64,000 nucleotides of DNA. Origin: Faecalibacterium hattorii. GTDB taxonomy: Bacteria > Bacillota > Clostridia > Oscillospirales > Ruminococcaceae. Under the pieces are notes generated by a model that was given only the letters and a program-made list of their open reading frames with translations, was not told the origin of the DNA and ran no database searches. A program made the translations under genes and the position numbers. Below, in pieces: positions 1-15,200 of this stretch (position 1 is the stretch's first letter; each line of letters opens with the position of its first letter). The stretch covers positions 217,942-281,941 of the forward strand of contig NZ_PRLC01000001.1 in assembly GCF_003287455.1 (NCBI RefSeq), in the 5' to 3' direction.

Positions 1-1494
<1,494 letters not shown>

Positions 1495-1603
1495 TTAATC
1501 TCTCGTTGTTTCGATGCTCGCTGACGTAAAAACCCACTGCTCTCCCCCGCCCTATGCGGCGGCAGCACGCGCGCCGCAGCGGGGTGGGCAGCTTGTCCGG
1601 GGT

Positions 1604-5434
<3,831 letters not shown>

Positions 5435-5629
5435 AAAATCAACCACTCCTTACTTTTATACTCTACGGATGTTGCGTTATACGGGTCAAATTTGAGCAGA
5501 CACACATAAATCAACCCGTATCCTCGAAGGAAGTTCGGCGTTTTTCACAAACTTTTCCTCCCGTGCCTTTCGGCCGGTCGAATACAAACTCCCTTTTTGG
5601 CGCACTAGGCCATTATGTGATACTAACGC

Positions 5630-5658
5630 AGTATACACCCATAAAGCCTTGTTGTCAA
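5630..5658 (-). promoter_or_regulatory. SigA-type promoter for rpoBC
   Basis: On the minus strand a perfect -35 TTGACA (5653-5658) and -10 TATACT (5630-5635) are separated by exactly 17 bases. Transcription would begin near 5623, leaving a leader of about 190 nt before rpoB. A second TTGACA lies about 35 bp further upstream without a matching -10. Nothing else is recognised in the gene-free stretch 5435-5866 apart from the sigA terminator. Confidence 0.85.
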
Positions 5659-5826
5659 GTCATTTTTCGCATTTCAGGCCAATTTTTTTGTCAAGCGCCT
5701 TCTTTCTCCGCACACACGGAAGCGTGTATGCTTTGCTTGTTTTGGGCCTTGATTTTTTGTTTTTGCACGTTCTCACCTAAAACACCCTTGTGCATTTTGT
5801 ACAGGTTGACTCTTGTTTTCCGCAAA

Positions 5827-5859
5827 GCAAAAGCACCCCGGCCGGCAGGGTGCTTTTGC
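5827..5859 (-). terminator. Intrinsic terminator after sigA
   Basis: A 12-bp perfect inverted repeat (GCAAAAGCACCC / GGGTGCTTTTGC) with a 9-base loop lies 8 bp past the sigA stop. The U-tract is short (TTTTGCTTT), so termination may be moderate. It separates the dgt-dnaG-sigA operon from rpoBC. Confidence 0.8.
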
Positions 5860-5866
5860 ATCGTTC

Positions 5867-6943
5867 TTATTCCAGATAATCCTTCAGCCGTTTGGCGCGG
5901 CTGGGGTGGCGGAGCTTGCGCAGGGCCTTGGCTTCGATCTGGCGGATGCGCTCCCGTGTGACGTTGAACTCCCGCCCCAGCTCTTCCAAGGTGCGGGGCT
6001 GGCCGTCGTCCAGACCGAACCGCAGGGTCAGTACCCGCTCCTCGCGGGGCGTCAGGCTCTTGAGGACGTTCATCAACTCCTGCCGCAGCAGCTGGTGGCC
6101 CGCTTCGTCCACGGGGACCCCGGCCTCCTCATCCTGAATGAAATCCTCCAGATGGGCGTCTTCCTCCTCCCCCACCGGCGTTTCCAAGCTGATGGGTTCC
6201 TGCGACAACTGCAAAAGCTCCCGCACCCGGTCAGGCTCCATCTCCAAACGGACGGCGATCTCTTCCGCCGTCGGTTCCCGGCCGTTTTTCCGAAGCAGCT
6301 CCCCCGCCGTCTTTTTGACCCGGTTGATGTGCTCCACCAAATGCACCGGGATGCGGATGGTCCGGCCTTGGTCGGCGATGGCGCGGGTGACGGACTGGCG
6401 GATCCACCACGTTGCATAGGTGGAGAACTTGAATCCTTTGTCCGGCTCAAATTTTTCCGCCGCCTTCATCAGGCCGAGGTTGCCCTCTTGGATGAGGTCA
6501 AGGAAGGGCAGCCCCCGGCCCGCATAGCGCTTGGCCACCGAGACCACCAGCCGCAGGTTCGCTTCGCTGAGCTTCTGCCGGGCTTCCATGTCCCCTGCCT
6601 TGGCGGCACGGGCCAGTGCCCGCTCTTCTTCGGCGGAAAGCAGCGGCACCCGGCCGATCTCTTTCAGGTAGGCTTTCACCGGGTCATCCAGCGCAACGCC
6701 CTCCGCTGAGAGCTCATGCTCCAACCGCCCGATCTGCGCTTCGTCCAGCAGCGGGACATCCGGTTCCTCCTCGGCCACGCGGATGCCGCGGGCTTCCAGC
6801 TCCGCATACAGCGCATCCAGCCCGGCAACGTCATAATCCTGCTCGTCCATCGCACGGCTGACCTGTTCCGGCGTCAGGGTGTGCCGCCGGGCACGAGCCG
6901 CCAAGATCTTTGCCAATTCCTCTGTTTGCGACATTTTCCGCAT
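5867..6943 (-). CDS. sigA: Primary sigma factor SigA/RpoD (sigma-70)
   Basis: Housekeeping sigma-70 factor that directs RNA polymerase to -35/-10 promoters. The 358-aa protein has region 1.2 ([17 protein letters not shown]), region 2 with the core-binding/-10 segment ([36 protein letters not shown]), region 3, and the region 4.2 helix-turn-helix ([20 protein letters not shown]). N-terminal region 1.1 is reduced, as in other Firmicutes. The ATG at 6943 sits 8 bases after AAGGAG. It lies 44 bp downstream of dnaG, the classic dnaG-sigA arrangement. Confidence 0.97.
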   Translation of the reverse strand: MRKMSQTEELAKILAARARRHTLTPEQVSRAMDEQDYDVAGLDALYAELEARGIRVAEEEPDVPLLDEAQIGRLEHELSAEGVALDDPVKAYLKEIGRVPLLSAEEERALARAAKAGDMEARQKLSEANLRLVVSVAKRYAGRGLPFLDLIQEGNLGLMKAAEKFEPDKGFKFSTYATWWIRQSVTRAIADQGRTIRIPVHLVEHINRVKKTAGELLRKNGREPTAEEIAVRLEMEPDRVRELLQLSQEPISLETPVGEEEDAHLEDFIQDEEAGVPVDEAGHQLLRQELMNVLKSLTPREERVLTLRFGLDDGQPRTLEELGREFNVTRERIRQIEAKALRKLRHPSRAKRLKDYLE

Positions 6944-6987
6944 AATTCCTTCTCCTTCCGACTCCAGCCGGGAGGAAAGGGAGCAGT

Positions 6988-8766
6988 TCAGTCTTCCGCA
7001 GGGGCGCTGCCCTGTTTCTTTTCTCGCATCGACTGGAGATATCGTTCTAGATCTTCATTCGACATCTGGGCCGCCTTGTTCGCCATGGGGGTCCCGCGGG
7101 CGATACGGTCCAGATAAAACCCGATGTCTTCCGGGGTACAGTTGACATCACTGTATTGTGCCGCAAGACGGCTCAGTTCATTCAGTGCTTCTTCGCTCTG
7201 CACAAAGCCGTGGAGGGTGGAAAGGCTGACCTCCACCCCTTGCTGCTGGCAGTCCAGCATGGCCTGATACAGCTCTTTCTGCTGGGGCAGCAGGAACTTG
7301 TCCGGTGAGAGCTGGGCCCGCACCTGCGGGATGTAGCTCGGCTCCCGCAGCAGAGCTGCCAAGAGCCGCTGCTCCGCCGAGGCCACGCCCAGCGCCTGTG
7401 AGCCACCCGCGCTGTAGGGGACGCTGATCTGGTTCATCTCACCGGAGTGCAGCCGGGCGCGGTTCTGGTCCCTGCGGCGCTTGTTGCCCGCCTTTTTCAC
7501 GGCGGAAGCCAACTGGGTCATGATGGCCGTTTTGGAGATGTTCGTCTCCTCGGCCAGCCGCCCGGCGTAGACCTCCTGCTCCGTGGGGTTGGAGCGTTCG
7601 GCCAACATGTCCACGGCCTCGCGGACGTATTCGAGCCGCTGGGCATCCTGTTTCAGGTCATATTGATCCCGCAGCCGCTTGAGCCGGAAATCCAGCGCGT
7701 TGCCCACGCCGTCCAGCAGGGCTTGGAACCGCTCGGCCCCGTATTTTTTGATGTACTCGTCCGGGTCCTTTGCGCCGGGGATCTGGAGCACCCCCACCCG
7801 CACCGGGCTGTTCCGGAACAGTTCCAGCGAGCGGAGGGTCGCCTTCTGGCCCGCTTCATCCGAGTCGTAGCTGAGGATGACCTCCTCCGCGTACTCGCTG
7901 ATGAGCCGCACCTGCTCCGGCGTCAGAGCCGTGCCGCAGGCGCAGACGGCGGTATCGATGCCCGCCTGCTGCATACTGATGACGTCCATGTAGCCCTCAC
8001 AGAGGACGAACCGCCGGGACGCGCTCTTTTTCGCGATCTGGAGCGCGAACACCGTCTCCGATTTATGATAGACCAGCGTTTCTGGGCTGTTGACGTATTT
8101 CGGTTTGGAGTCGTCCAGCACGCGCCCGCCAAAGGCGATGATGTTGCCGCGCAGATCGAAGATGGGCGTCATGACCCGCTTCCAGAACAGGCAGTAGATG
8201 CGGCCCGATTGGCTGCGCTTGAACAGGCCGCTGGCGTCCAGCTCCTGCTGGTTGTAGCCCTTATCCCGCAGGAACTGATACAGAGCTTGTCCGTCGTTGG
8301 GGGCATAGCCGAGGCCGAACCGAACGATGGTCTTATCGTCCAAGCCGCGGCGGCGCCAGTAGGCGCGGGCCTGACGGGCCTCCTCCACCGTGGAGTTCAG
8401 GCAGGCATGGAAGAACCGCGCGGCCTCCTTGTTCATCGAGAGGATACGGCTGCGCATCCGCCCGGTCTTGTCGTCCTCCTGCGGTTCCGGCATCCCGGCG
8501 CGGCCAGCCAGCAGCTTGACGGCCTCGCCATAGCTGATGCTGTTGATCTTTTTCGCAAAGGTGATGGCGTCGCCGCCCGCCCCGCAGCCAAAGCAGTAAA
8601 AGCTCTGGGTGTCCGGGTAAACATAGAACGAGGGGGTCTTCTCACTGTGGAAGGGGCACAGCCCGCCGTACAGGCGGCCCTTCCGTTTCAGTTGGACATA
8701 GCTGCCCACCAGATCCACGATGTCCGTCCGGCGGGTCAGCTCTTCAATATATTCGTGTGGGATCAT
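6988..8766 (-). CDS. dnaG: DNA primase
   Basis: Synthesises RNA primers at the replication fork. The 592-aa protein has an N-terminal CHC2 zinc finger (Cys37, His40, Cys58, Cys61), a catalytic core with the Toprim motifs EGYMD and [10 protein letters not shown], and a C-terminal helicase-binding domain. Length is typical. The ATG at 8766 is preceded by an AAAAGGAG site 14 bases upstream. It lies between dgt (21 bp upstream) and sigA in the macromolecular-synthesis operon. Confidence 0.97.
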   Translation of the reverse strand: MIPHEYIEELTRRTDIVDLVGSYVQLKRKGRLYGGLCPFHSEKTPSFYVYPDTQSFYCFGCGAGGDAITFAKKINSISYGEAVKLLAGRAGMPEPQEDDKTGRMRSRILSMNKEAARFFHACLNSTVEEARQARAYWRRRGLDDKTIVRFGLGYAPNDGQALYQFLRDKGYNQQELDASGLFKRSQSGRIYCLFWKRVMTPIFDLRGNIIAFGGRVLDDSKPKYVNSPETLVYHKSETVFALQIAKKSASRRFVLCEGYMDVISMQQAGIDTAVCACGTALTPEQVRLISEYAEEVILSYDSDEAGQKATLRSLELFRNSPVRVGVLQIPGAKDPDEYIKKYGAERFQALLDGVGNALDFRLKRLRDQYDLKQDAQRLEYVREAVDMLAERSNPTEQEVYAGRLAEETNISKTAIMTQLASAVKKAGNKRRRDQNRARLHSGEMNQISVPYSAGGSQALGVASAEQRLLAALLREPSYIPQVRAQLSPDKFLLPQQKELYQAMLDCQQQGVEVSLSTLHGFVQSEEALNELSRLAAQYSDVNCTPEDIGFYLDRIARGTPMANKAAQMSNEDLERYLQSMREKKQGSAPAED

Positions 8767-8787
8767 TTTGTCTTTTCCCTGCTCCTT

Positions 8788-9786
8788 TTATAATACGTGC
8801 CACTTGCGGGGCACGAACACATCCTCAAAGGTTCGGATGGCGAACTCGTCGCTCATGCCGCTGATGTAGTCGGTCACGGCCCGGTCCCTGCCCTCCTGAT
8901 AGGCCAGCTGCAAGTAGAAGTTGGACATCTGGTCGATGTGGGTCAGGTAATACTCGTACAACTCCGTGAGGACCTTTTCCACTTTTTGCTCTTCCCGCTT
9001 GGCGGTGCGGTCGGTGTAGACGTTGGCGTACATGAAATCCTTCAGGGCGAGGAAGGCTTCTTCCTCCTCGCTGCCCACGGCCACATCGCCGTCGCTGTGG
9101 AGCAGGATGCTGTTGATCATGGTCGTGATGCGCTGGGATTTCGTCTCGCCCAGCACCGCCGTGCACTCCTTGGGGAGGGTGGCCGGGTCCAGCACCCCGG
9201 CGCGGACCGCATCCTCGATATCGTGGTTGACGAAGGCGATCTGGTCCGCCATCCGAACGATGCGCCCTTCCGGCGTGGCCGCCCATGTGCCCTTGGTGTG
9301 GGTGATGATGCCGTTGCGCACCTCCCACGTCAGGTTCAGGCCCTTGCCGTCCTTTTCCAGCTTATCCACGACCCGCAGACTCTGGCGGTAGTGCTTGAAG
9401 CCGTCCGGGCAGAGCTTGTCCAGCGCGCTTTCGCCCGCGTGGCCGAAGGGAGTGTGCCCAAGGTCGTGGGCCAGACTGATGGCTTCGGTCAGGTCCTCGT
9501 TCAGCCGCAGGGCGCGGGCAATGGTGCGGGCGATCTGCGAAACTTCCAGCGTATGCGTCAGCCGGGTGCGGTAGAGGTCGCCTTCCGGCGAGAGGAAGAC
9601 CTGCGTCTTCTGCTTGAGCCGCCGGAACGCCTTGCAGTGGAGCACGCGGTCCCGGTCCCGCTGGAACACGGGGCGGATGGGGTCCTGCGGCTCCGGCCTT
9701 GCCCGGCCCCGGCTGGCATCGCTGAAGGTCGCCCATGGGGCAAAGGTCAGCCGCTCGATCTCTTCGGTACGCTGGCGTACATCCAT
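8788..9786 (-). CDS. dgt: Deoxyguanosinetriphosphate triphosphohydrolase-like HD protein
   Basis: Predicted dNTP triphosphohydrolase releasing tripolyphosphate and a deoxynucleoside, thereby trimming dNTP pools. The 332-aa protein shows the HD-domain metal ligands in order: His in RTRLTHTLEVSQ, the His-Asp pair in AHDLGHTPFGHAGE, and a later Asp in MADQIAFVNHDIED. The length fits the shorter type-2 dGTPase-like subfamily. It is the first gene of dgt-dnaG-sigA, an order common in clostridia. No convincing -35/-10 pair was found upstream. Confidence 0.93.
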   Translation of the reverse strand: MDVRQRTEEIERLTFAPWATFSDASRGRARPEPQDPIRPVFQRDRDRVLHCKAFRRLKQKTQVFLSPEGDLYRTRLTHTLEVSQIARTIARALRLNEDLTEAISLAHDLGHTPFGHAGESALDKLCPDGFKHYRQSLRVVDKLEKDGKGLNLTWEVRNGIITHTKGTWAATPEGRIVRMADQIAFVNHDIEDAVRAGVLDPATLPKECTAVLGETKSQRITTMINSILLHSDGDVAVGSEEEEAFLALKDFMYANVYTDRTAKREEQKVEKVLTELYEYYLTHIDQMSNFYLQLAYQEGRDRAVTDYISGMSDEFAIRTFEDVFVPRKWHVL

Positions 9787-9888
9787 CCGAAATCCCTCGC
9801 TTTCGTTTCTGCGCCCCCTTCCCCGCCGCTATTTTAGCAAAACGGCCCTGTCGAAGGGGGAAAATCGCTGTCACTCCAAAAAATAAAC

Positions 9889-9955
9889 CTCTCCGTCACG
9901 CTTCGCGTGCCAGCTCCCCTAATAGGGGAGCCCTTGGCATTGCGGTCAAGCTGCT
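9889..9955 (+). repeat. Palindromic intergenic repeat, copy A
   Basis: This divergent copy of the window's repeat family contains CTCCGTCACGcTTCGcGTGcCAGCTCCC, then TAATAGGGGAGCCcTTGGCattGCGGTCAAGC. It has two adjacent hairpins, CACGCTTCGCGTG and CTCCCCTAATAGGGGAG. It lies between dgt (start at 9786) and the end of the YigZ gene, close enough to act as that gene's 3' structure. Other copies are near 42.1, 43.3 and 46.1 kb. Confidence 0.75.
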
Positions 9956-9967
9956 GGCTTCCACCTC

Positions 9968-10588
9968 TTAAAAGGGTGCGTAAAACGGCTTCGAAACGCG
10001 CACCTGCGCTGCGCCCCGCGTCAGCTCCCGGAGCTGTTCCAGCAAAGGCGGCTCTGTGCCTTCGGGCATCTGCCAGCACAGGGTCACGCGGTCGGTGAAC
10101 TGGGGGTCTGCAAGCTTCGCCCCCGCCCCGTTGATGAGCAGAGCCGCCCGCTCATAAAGCGAGTAGTCCACCGTGACTTCCAGCTCCACCACGCTGCGCA
10201 CCGTGACGACCTCGGCGGCTTCCAGCGCACGGGCCGTGGCGGTGGTGTAGGCACGGACAAGGCCGCCCGTGCCCAGCAGCACGCCGCCGAAGTACCGGGT
10301 GACCACCACGATCAGGTCGGTCAGGCCGCTGTGCTGCAGCACCTCCAGCGCAGGGGTGCCGGCCGTCTTGGCGGGCTCGCCGTCGTCGGAATAGCGCTCC
10401 CGGTTGCCCTCCCGCAGACGGTAAGCGTACACGTTGTGCCGCGCCGTGCGGTTGGCCGCCCGCACCTGCTCCAGAAAGGCCACGGCCTTTTCCTCACTGT
10501 CTGCAAACGAGAGCTGCGCAATGAAGCGGCTCTTCTTCTCTTCGTATTCGCCGATGGCTGTGCCCCGGACGGTGCGGTAATCCTCCAC
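9968..10588 (-). CDS. YigZ/IMPACT family protein
   Basis: Belongs to the YigZ/IMPACT (UPF0029) family, whose bacterial members are poorly understood; yeast and mammalian relatives regulate translation through Gcn2. The 206-aa protein has the family signature (EKKSRFIAQ, RHNVYAYRLR, SDDGEPAKTAGTP, VVVTRYFGGVLLGTGGLVRAY) and a C-terminal ferredoxin-like domain. A GTG at 10588 lies 7 bases after a perfect AGGAGG and is the preferred start; an upstream in-frame ATG at 10708 would run through the preceding terminator. It stands alone. Confidence 0.9.
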   Translation of the reverse strand: MEDYRTVRGTAIGEYEEKKSRFIAQLSFADSEEKAVAFLEQVRAANRTARHNVYAYRLREGNRERYSDDGEPAKTAGTPALEVLQHSGLTDLIVVVTRYFGGVLLGTGGLVRAYTTATARALEAAEVVTVRSVVELEVTVDYSLYERAALLINGAGAKLADPQFTDRVTLCWQMPEGTEPPLLEQLRELTRGAAQVRVSKPFYAPF

Positions 10589-10624
10589 GCTGGTTCCTCC
10601 TGTTTTCTGCAATTGCTCAAGTTT

Positions 10625-10630
10625 AGTATA
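10625..10630 (-). promoter_or_regulatory. Possible -10 element for the YigZ gene
   Basis: A TATACT hexamer on the minus strand lies 36 bp before the GTG start and just past the upstream gene's terminator. The matching -35 (TTTTTC at 17 bp spacing) is poor, so the promoter is only suggested. Confidence 0.4.
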
Positions 10631-10644
10631 GCATAAATCCGCAC

Positions 10645-10681
10645 AAAGAAAAAGCCCGGCACGAGCGGATGCTCGTGCCGG
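10645..10681 (-). terminator. Intrinsic terminator after the CAP-domain gene
   Basis: A perfect 10-bp stem (CCGGCACGAG / CTCGTGCCGG) with a 6-base loop is followed on the minus strand by GCTTTTTCTTTG. It lies 55 bp after the CAP-protein stop codon. Confidence 0.88.
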
Positions 10682-10735
10682 ACCTTCCCCCGGATTTATT
10701 TGAAGCACGGAGATATCATTTTGAAGAAGCTCTTA

Positions 10736-11611
10736 TCAGACGAAGAGCTGCACCCACTGGTGGCCCCAAGCGGAAGTGGCATCGAAGTAGTAGCCAACGC
10801 CCATCTCGGTAGCGGAGGGGTTCAGAATGTTTGCGCGGTGGCTGTCGGAAGCCATCCAAGAGTCGAACACTTCCTGAGCAGAAGCTTCGCCCCAGCCGAT
10901 GTTCTCGCCTTCGCCCTCGCCGGTCTGCTTGACGCCATACTCACCCAGAACGGTGAAGCAGTTGGTGCCATCGGGGCGGGTGTGGGAAGCGGTCTTTGCA
11001 ACCTCCTGTGCGCGCTTCTCAGCGGCTGCGTTCAGGTTTGCATCGCCCAGAGCCAGAGCGGAGAGGCCGTTCTTGGTGCGCTCGTTGTTCACCAGAGTCA
11101 GGAGCTCCTGTGCGAACTGGTTGTTGCTGGTGTTGGGAGCGTAGGTGAAGATCATGACCCAGTAGTTGCCGTACTCGCCGCCTTCGTAGTAGCCGATGCC
11201 AACGTGGGTGGCGTCCTTGCTCATCATGCGGGTACGGAAGAAATCGTAACGGTTCCAAGTTTCGAAGACATCTTCAGCGGAATCGGAAGCTGCCCAGTAG
11301 TTCTCGCCAACTTCGATCTCATTGACGCCGTACTCAGCGAGGACGGTGAACTCGCGGCTACCATTGGGGCGGTTGTAGGAGTAGTTGGTTGCCAGCTCTT
11401 CGGCACGGGCCTGAGCGGCTGCGTTCAGTTCGGTGCTACCGATGGTCAGAGGAGCGATGCCATTGGCTGCGCGCTCGTTGTTGATGAGGCTCAGCAGCTC
11501 GGCGCCATTGGAAGTTGCAGCGTGTGCGGGCATTGCCATGACCATCATCAGGCAGAACATTGCAGCGCACAGGAGCAGGTTCTTCAGGACGTTTTTCGTA
11601 GTGTTACGCAT
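10736..11611 (-). CDS. Secreted protein with two CAP/SCP domains
   Basis: The 291-aa protein has a signal peptide (basic start, hydrophobic core, cleavage after AHA near residue 32) followed by two tandem CAP (SCP/PR1-like, YkwD-type) domains at about 35-150 and 165-291. Both begin with ELL.L.NNER..NG. The second keeps the usual SHTRPDG and SDSHRANILNP signatures; the first is degenerate (YNRPNG, FFRTRM). There is no sortase or cell-wall motif. Bacterial CAP proteins are secreted with unclear biochemistry. Two c-di-GMP riboswitches lie in the leader, so expression is probably tied to that second messenger. The ATG at 11611 follows a GAGGG site. Confidence 0.9.
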   Translation of the reverse strand: MRNTTKNVLKNLLLCAAMFCLMMVMAMPAHAATSNGAELLSLINNERAANGIAPLTIGSTELNAAAQARAEELATNYSYNRPNGSREFTVLAEYGVNEIEVGENYWAASDSAEDVFETWNRYDFFRTRMMSKDATHVGIGYYEGGEYGNYWVMIFTYAPNTSNNQFAQELLTLVNNERTKNGLSALALGDANLNAAAEKRAQEVAKTASHTRPDGTNCFTVLGEYGVKQTGEGEGENIGWGEASAQEVFDSWMASDSHRANILNPSATEMGVGYYFDATSAWGHQWVQLFV

Positions 11612-11640
11612 CGTATTACCCTCTTTTGAGTGACCCTACG

Positions 11641-11685
11641 AAAAAAGGTGTCGATCTGCAAAAACACACTCGGCAAATCGACACC
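11641..11685 (-). terminator. Expression-platform terminator of the proximal c-di-GMP riboswitch
   Basis: On the minus strand a 9-bp stem GGTGTCGAT / ATCGACACC is followed by six Us, 30 bp before the CAP-protein start. It lies directly downstream of aptamer 1, so ligand state probably decides read-through. Confidence 0.85.
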
Positions 11686-11734
11686 TAGTATTCCTAGATG
11701 GAGGTCGCTCAAAGGGCGGGCACCGCGTGTCCGT

Positions 11735-11815
11735 TTTGAGAAGCAACTGGCTGCCATTTTACAGGCCCTATAGCTTTGCGTCACAGCCTTTCGACTGCTT
11801 TGCCGAGAATATTCA
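11735..11815 (-). ncRNA. c-di-GMP-I (GEMM-I) riboswitch, gene-proximal copy
   Basis: The minus strand reads GGCAAAGC..GAAAGG..TGACGCAAAGC, then TATAGGGCCT..ATGGCAGCCAGTTGC, which matches the conserved core of the GEMM-I cyclic-di-GMP aptamer. The two halves are the P2 arm with GAAA loop and the P3 arm with CAGCCA. It is the second aptamer met by polymerase and the nearer one to the CAP-protein gene. It is almost identical to the distal copy over 75 bases. The identification is from recalled consensus, not a covariance search. Confidence 0.88.
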
Positions 11816-11854
11816 GTTTTGACGTCCTTCTTCCGTAAGAGAAGAATTACAATA

Positions 11855-11896
11855 AAAAAGGTGCTGATCTGCTGATACACTCGACAAATCAACACC
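11855..11896 (-). terminator. Expression-platform terminator of the distal c-di-GMP riboswitch
   Basis: The minus strand has GGTGTTGAT / ATCAGCACC (9 bp with one G-U) followed by TTTTTTATTG. It mirrors the proximal terminator, so each aptamer has its own switch. Confidence 0.85.
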
Positions 11897-11944
11897 TGAA
11901 ATTCAGATGAGGGTCACTCGACATTCCACATGGTTGTGTTCTGT

Positions 11945-12024
11945 TCGAGAAGCAACTGGCTGCCATTTTACAGGCCCTATAGCTTTGCGTCACAGTCTTT
12001 CGACTGCTTTGCCGAGGATATTCA
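11945..12024 (-). ncRNA. c-di-GMP-I (GEMM-I) riboswitch, promoter-proximal copy
   Basis: Second GEMM-I aptamer, with the same conserved core as the copy at 11735-11815 (GGCAAAGC, GAAAGA, GACGCAAAGC, GGGCCT, GGCAGCCAGTTGC). The few differences (for example T/C in the P2 arm) are mostly compensatory or in loops. It begins about 55 nt after the predicted transcription start and is followed by its own terminator. Confidence 0.88.
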
Positions 12025-12086
12025 ATTCAGAAAACCTTTCCTGCAGTCCGTAGGCTTTCTCTCGTCCGCCTCCATTCTGCGGCTCT

Positions 12087-12115
12087 ATACTACCACATCC
12101 CACCTCCCCTGTCAA
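12087..12115 (-). promoter_or_regulatory. SigA-type promoter for the riboswitch/CAP-protein transcript
   Basis: On the minus strand, -35 TTGACA (12110-12115) and -10 TAGTAT (12087-12092) are separated by 17 bases. Transcription would start near 12080, just upstream of the distal aptamer. Pointing the other way, a TATAAT lies at 12190-12195 that may serve the histidine kinase gene, but no good -35 accompanies it. Confidence 0.75.
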
Positions 12116-12289
12116 CACTCTGCGACAGCTTTTTTCAAAATTTTTCCGCTTTCTGTTTTCGGTAGCCGTTTTTCCGGTTTTATACCTATTATAATGGCCA
12201 AATTCCTTGCCAAGGCCCTGCCGCAGTGGTAAAATGAAAATGAAGTATCAAGCGTATGATTTTCGACATTTTTCGAAGGAGATTTACAT

Positions 12290-15200
12290 ATGGAGTGTAC
12301 CACTCTGCAGGAGGATGTCCTCTACTCCCAGAACGCCTCCAAGCTGACCCCCGAAAGCATCGCCGCCATCCAGAACACCGTCCAGCGCAGCCAGCCGGTC
12401 GGCGTAGTGGCAGGCCTGTATGATGAAGCGCTCACCATCACGGATGTGAGCGGTTTCTTTTTAAAGAACCTCGGTTACGAATACGAAGATTTCTGCCGTG
12501 TCACCGGCTGTTCGCTCCGGGCGCTGTTCTACGGCGAGAACCAGAGCTTTCTGGCGCCGGAGCGCTGGCCCCTCATCACCGCAGACGGCGACGGCCAGCT
12601 GCTGACGAAGGACGGCGTGCCCATTTTTGCACGGCTGTACAAAATGGACTCCACCAACAGCGACGGCGCCCCCATTTGGATCCTTTCCGCCCAGATGGAC
12701 TGGGTCCGCCAGAACCTCCACCTCGTCAACAGCGTCATGCGGTCCGGCATATGGTACATCGACTGCGACCCCGCCGGTTCCCCCACCGGCGTGGTCTACA
12801 GCCACGAGTTCCGCCGGATGCTGGGCTACCACGACGTTCTGGATTTTCCCAACACGCTGGACGCTTGGTCTGCCCTCATCCACCCGGATGACCGGGACCC
12901 GGTGCTGGCCGCACTGGATCGCTCCCTCTCTGACCGGACCGGTGCCAGCCCCTACGATGTCGAGTACCGGATGCGTCTGCCCGACGGCCATTATGAGTGG
13001 TTCCGGGACAGCGCCGAGGCCAGCCGCCGCCTGAACGGCACCATCCGCCGCTTCGTGGGCGTTTTCGTCAATGTGGACAAGGAGAAAAAGGCGGAACTTC
13101 TCGTCAAAAAGAGCGAGGCCTTCCACCGCGCCTACACGGAATCCAACCTCTGCGAATATTACGTTGATCTCCAGACCGATCATTTCGACCCCCTCAAGGA
13201 GGCTCCCTCCTTTCTGAGCGCCTTCGAGCAGCCCTCGTGGGATGCGCTGGTCTGCTCCTACCGCGACCGCTTCATTGCGCCCGCAGACCGGGACGCCGTG
13301 GCCATGATCTTTGACCGCAGCTACATCATCGAGCGCTTCCGGCAGAACCGCCCGGAGTTGAGCTTTGAGTGCCGCCTCCGGCTGAACGGCGAGGAACGCT
13401 GGGTGCGGAACGTCGTCATGCCCGGCGAGACCGCCGGAGACCCCCGCTATGCCATCGTCTTCATCCGCGACATCACCGACTCCAAAAAGGAGGCCGCCCA
13501 GATCGCCGCGCTGACCCAGCAGAACAAGGCCATGGACATGCTGCTGCAAAGCACGGTCAAGCTCGTGGATCGGTACTTCCTGTGCAACCTTTCCACGGAT
13601 GAATACACTTTCTACAACATGATCTCCGCCGCCAGCCGCCCTTCCAGCGGCTGCTACCACGACCTTGTGGCCTACTTCCTCGCGCAGTTCCAGCCCATCG
13701 GCGGCGAGCGGACGTTAGAAGAGAGCCTCTCCCCCGCTCACCTGCGCCAGCAGCTCCGCACCCCGGACGACATCTACCGCTTCGAGTACAGCACCAAAGA
13801 TGAGACCCAGTTCAAGACCATGGCCATTCTGCCCGTCTCGTGGAAGGACGGCGTGGTGGAACAGGCCCTCTTCGTCGCACAGGATGTCACGCAGGAAAAG
13901 AAGACGGAGATCGCCTCCCGCAAGGCCCTCAAGGATGCTTACGACGCGGCCAACCGCGCCAATCGCGCCAAGACCGAGTTCCTTTCCAACATGAGCCACG
14001 ACATCCGCACCCCCATGAACGCCATCGTCGGCATGACAGCCATCGCCGGGGCCAACATCAACAACCCGGAGCGGGTGGCCGATTGTCTGGGGAAGATCAC
14101 CCAGTCCAGCCACCATCTGCTCGGCCTGATCAACGAAGTGCTGGATATGTCCCGCATTGAGAGCGGCAAGGTCGTGCTCAACGAGGAAGCGTTCAATCTG
14201 GCCGAACTGGTGGACGACCTCATCGGCATCAACAAGGGCAACATCGCCGCCCACGGCCACAGCCTCGATGTCCACCTGCACAAGCTGGAACATGAGGACG
14301 TCTACGGCGACAGTCTGCGCATCCAGCAAGTCATCACCAACATCCTCAGCAACGCCATCAAGTACACCCCGGACGGCGGCCACATCGTCTTTTCCATCGC
14401 TGAGCAGCCGACCCGCTCCCCCGGCGTAGGCTGCTACCAGTTCACCGTGAAAGACAACGGCATCGGCATGACACCGGAGTTCCAGAAGATCCTGTTCGAG
14501 CCTTTCACCCGCGCGGACGACAAGCGCACCACCAAAATTCAGGGCACCGGCCTCGGCATGGCCATCGCCCAGAACGCCGTGAACATGATGAACGGCACCA
14601 TCGACGTAGAAAGCGAGCTGGGCAAGGGCAGCAAGTTCACCGTGACCATCTTCCTGAAGCTGCAAAACCGTTCCACCGAGCAGATCGACGAGCTGGTCCA
14701 TCTGCCGGTCCTCGTGGTGGATGACGATGTGCTGTGCTGCGAGAGCACGGTCGAGATGCTGCAGGAAGTGGGCATCGACGGCGAGTGGACCACCTCCGGC
14801 GAGGAAGCCGTCGCCCGCGCCGCGGCCCACCACGAGGCACACAACGATTACTTCGCCGTCCTCGTGGACTGGAAGATGCCGGGCATGAACGGCGTCGAGT
14901 TGACCCGGCGCATCCGGCAGAAACTCGGCAAGGCACTGCCCATCGTCGTGCTGACGGCCTATGACTACACGGATATCGAGAACGAGGCCCGCACCGCCGG
15001 GGTCAACGACTTCATTACAAAGCCGCTCTTCCGCTCCCGCCTGACCGCCGCGCTGAAAAATCTCGTGGCGGGCAAACCGAACGCCGCCGACCGGAACGAA
15101 CTGGACGAGCTGGCCCGCTGCGATTACACCGGCAAGCGCATCCTTCTGGTGGAGGACAACGAGCTGAACCGCGAGATCGCCAAGGAGATCATCGGGATGA

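Noticed and set aside
11584..11895. 103-codon minus-strand frame upstream of the CAP gene
   Set aside because: It lies across the riboswitch aptamer and terminators and lacks a ribosome site.
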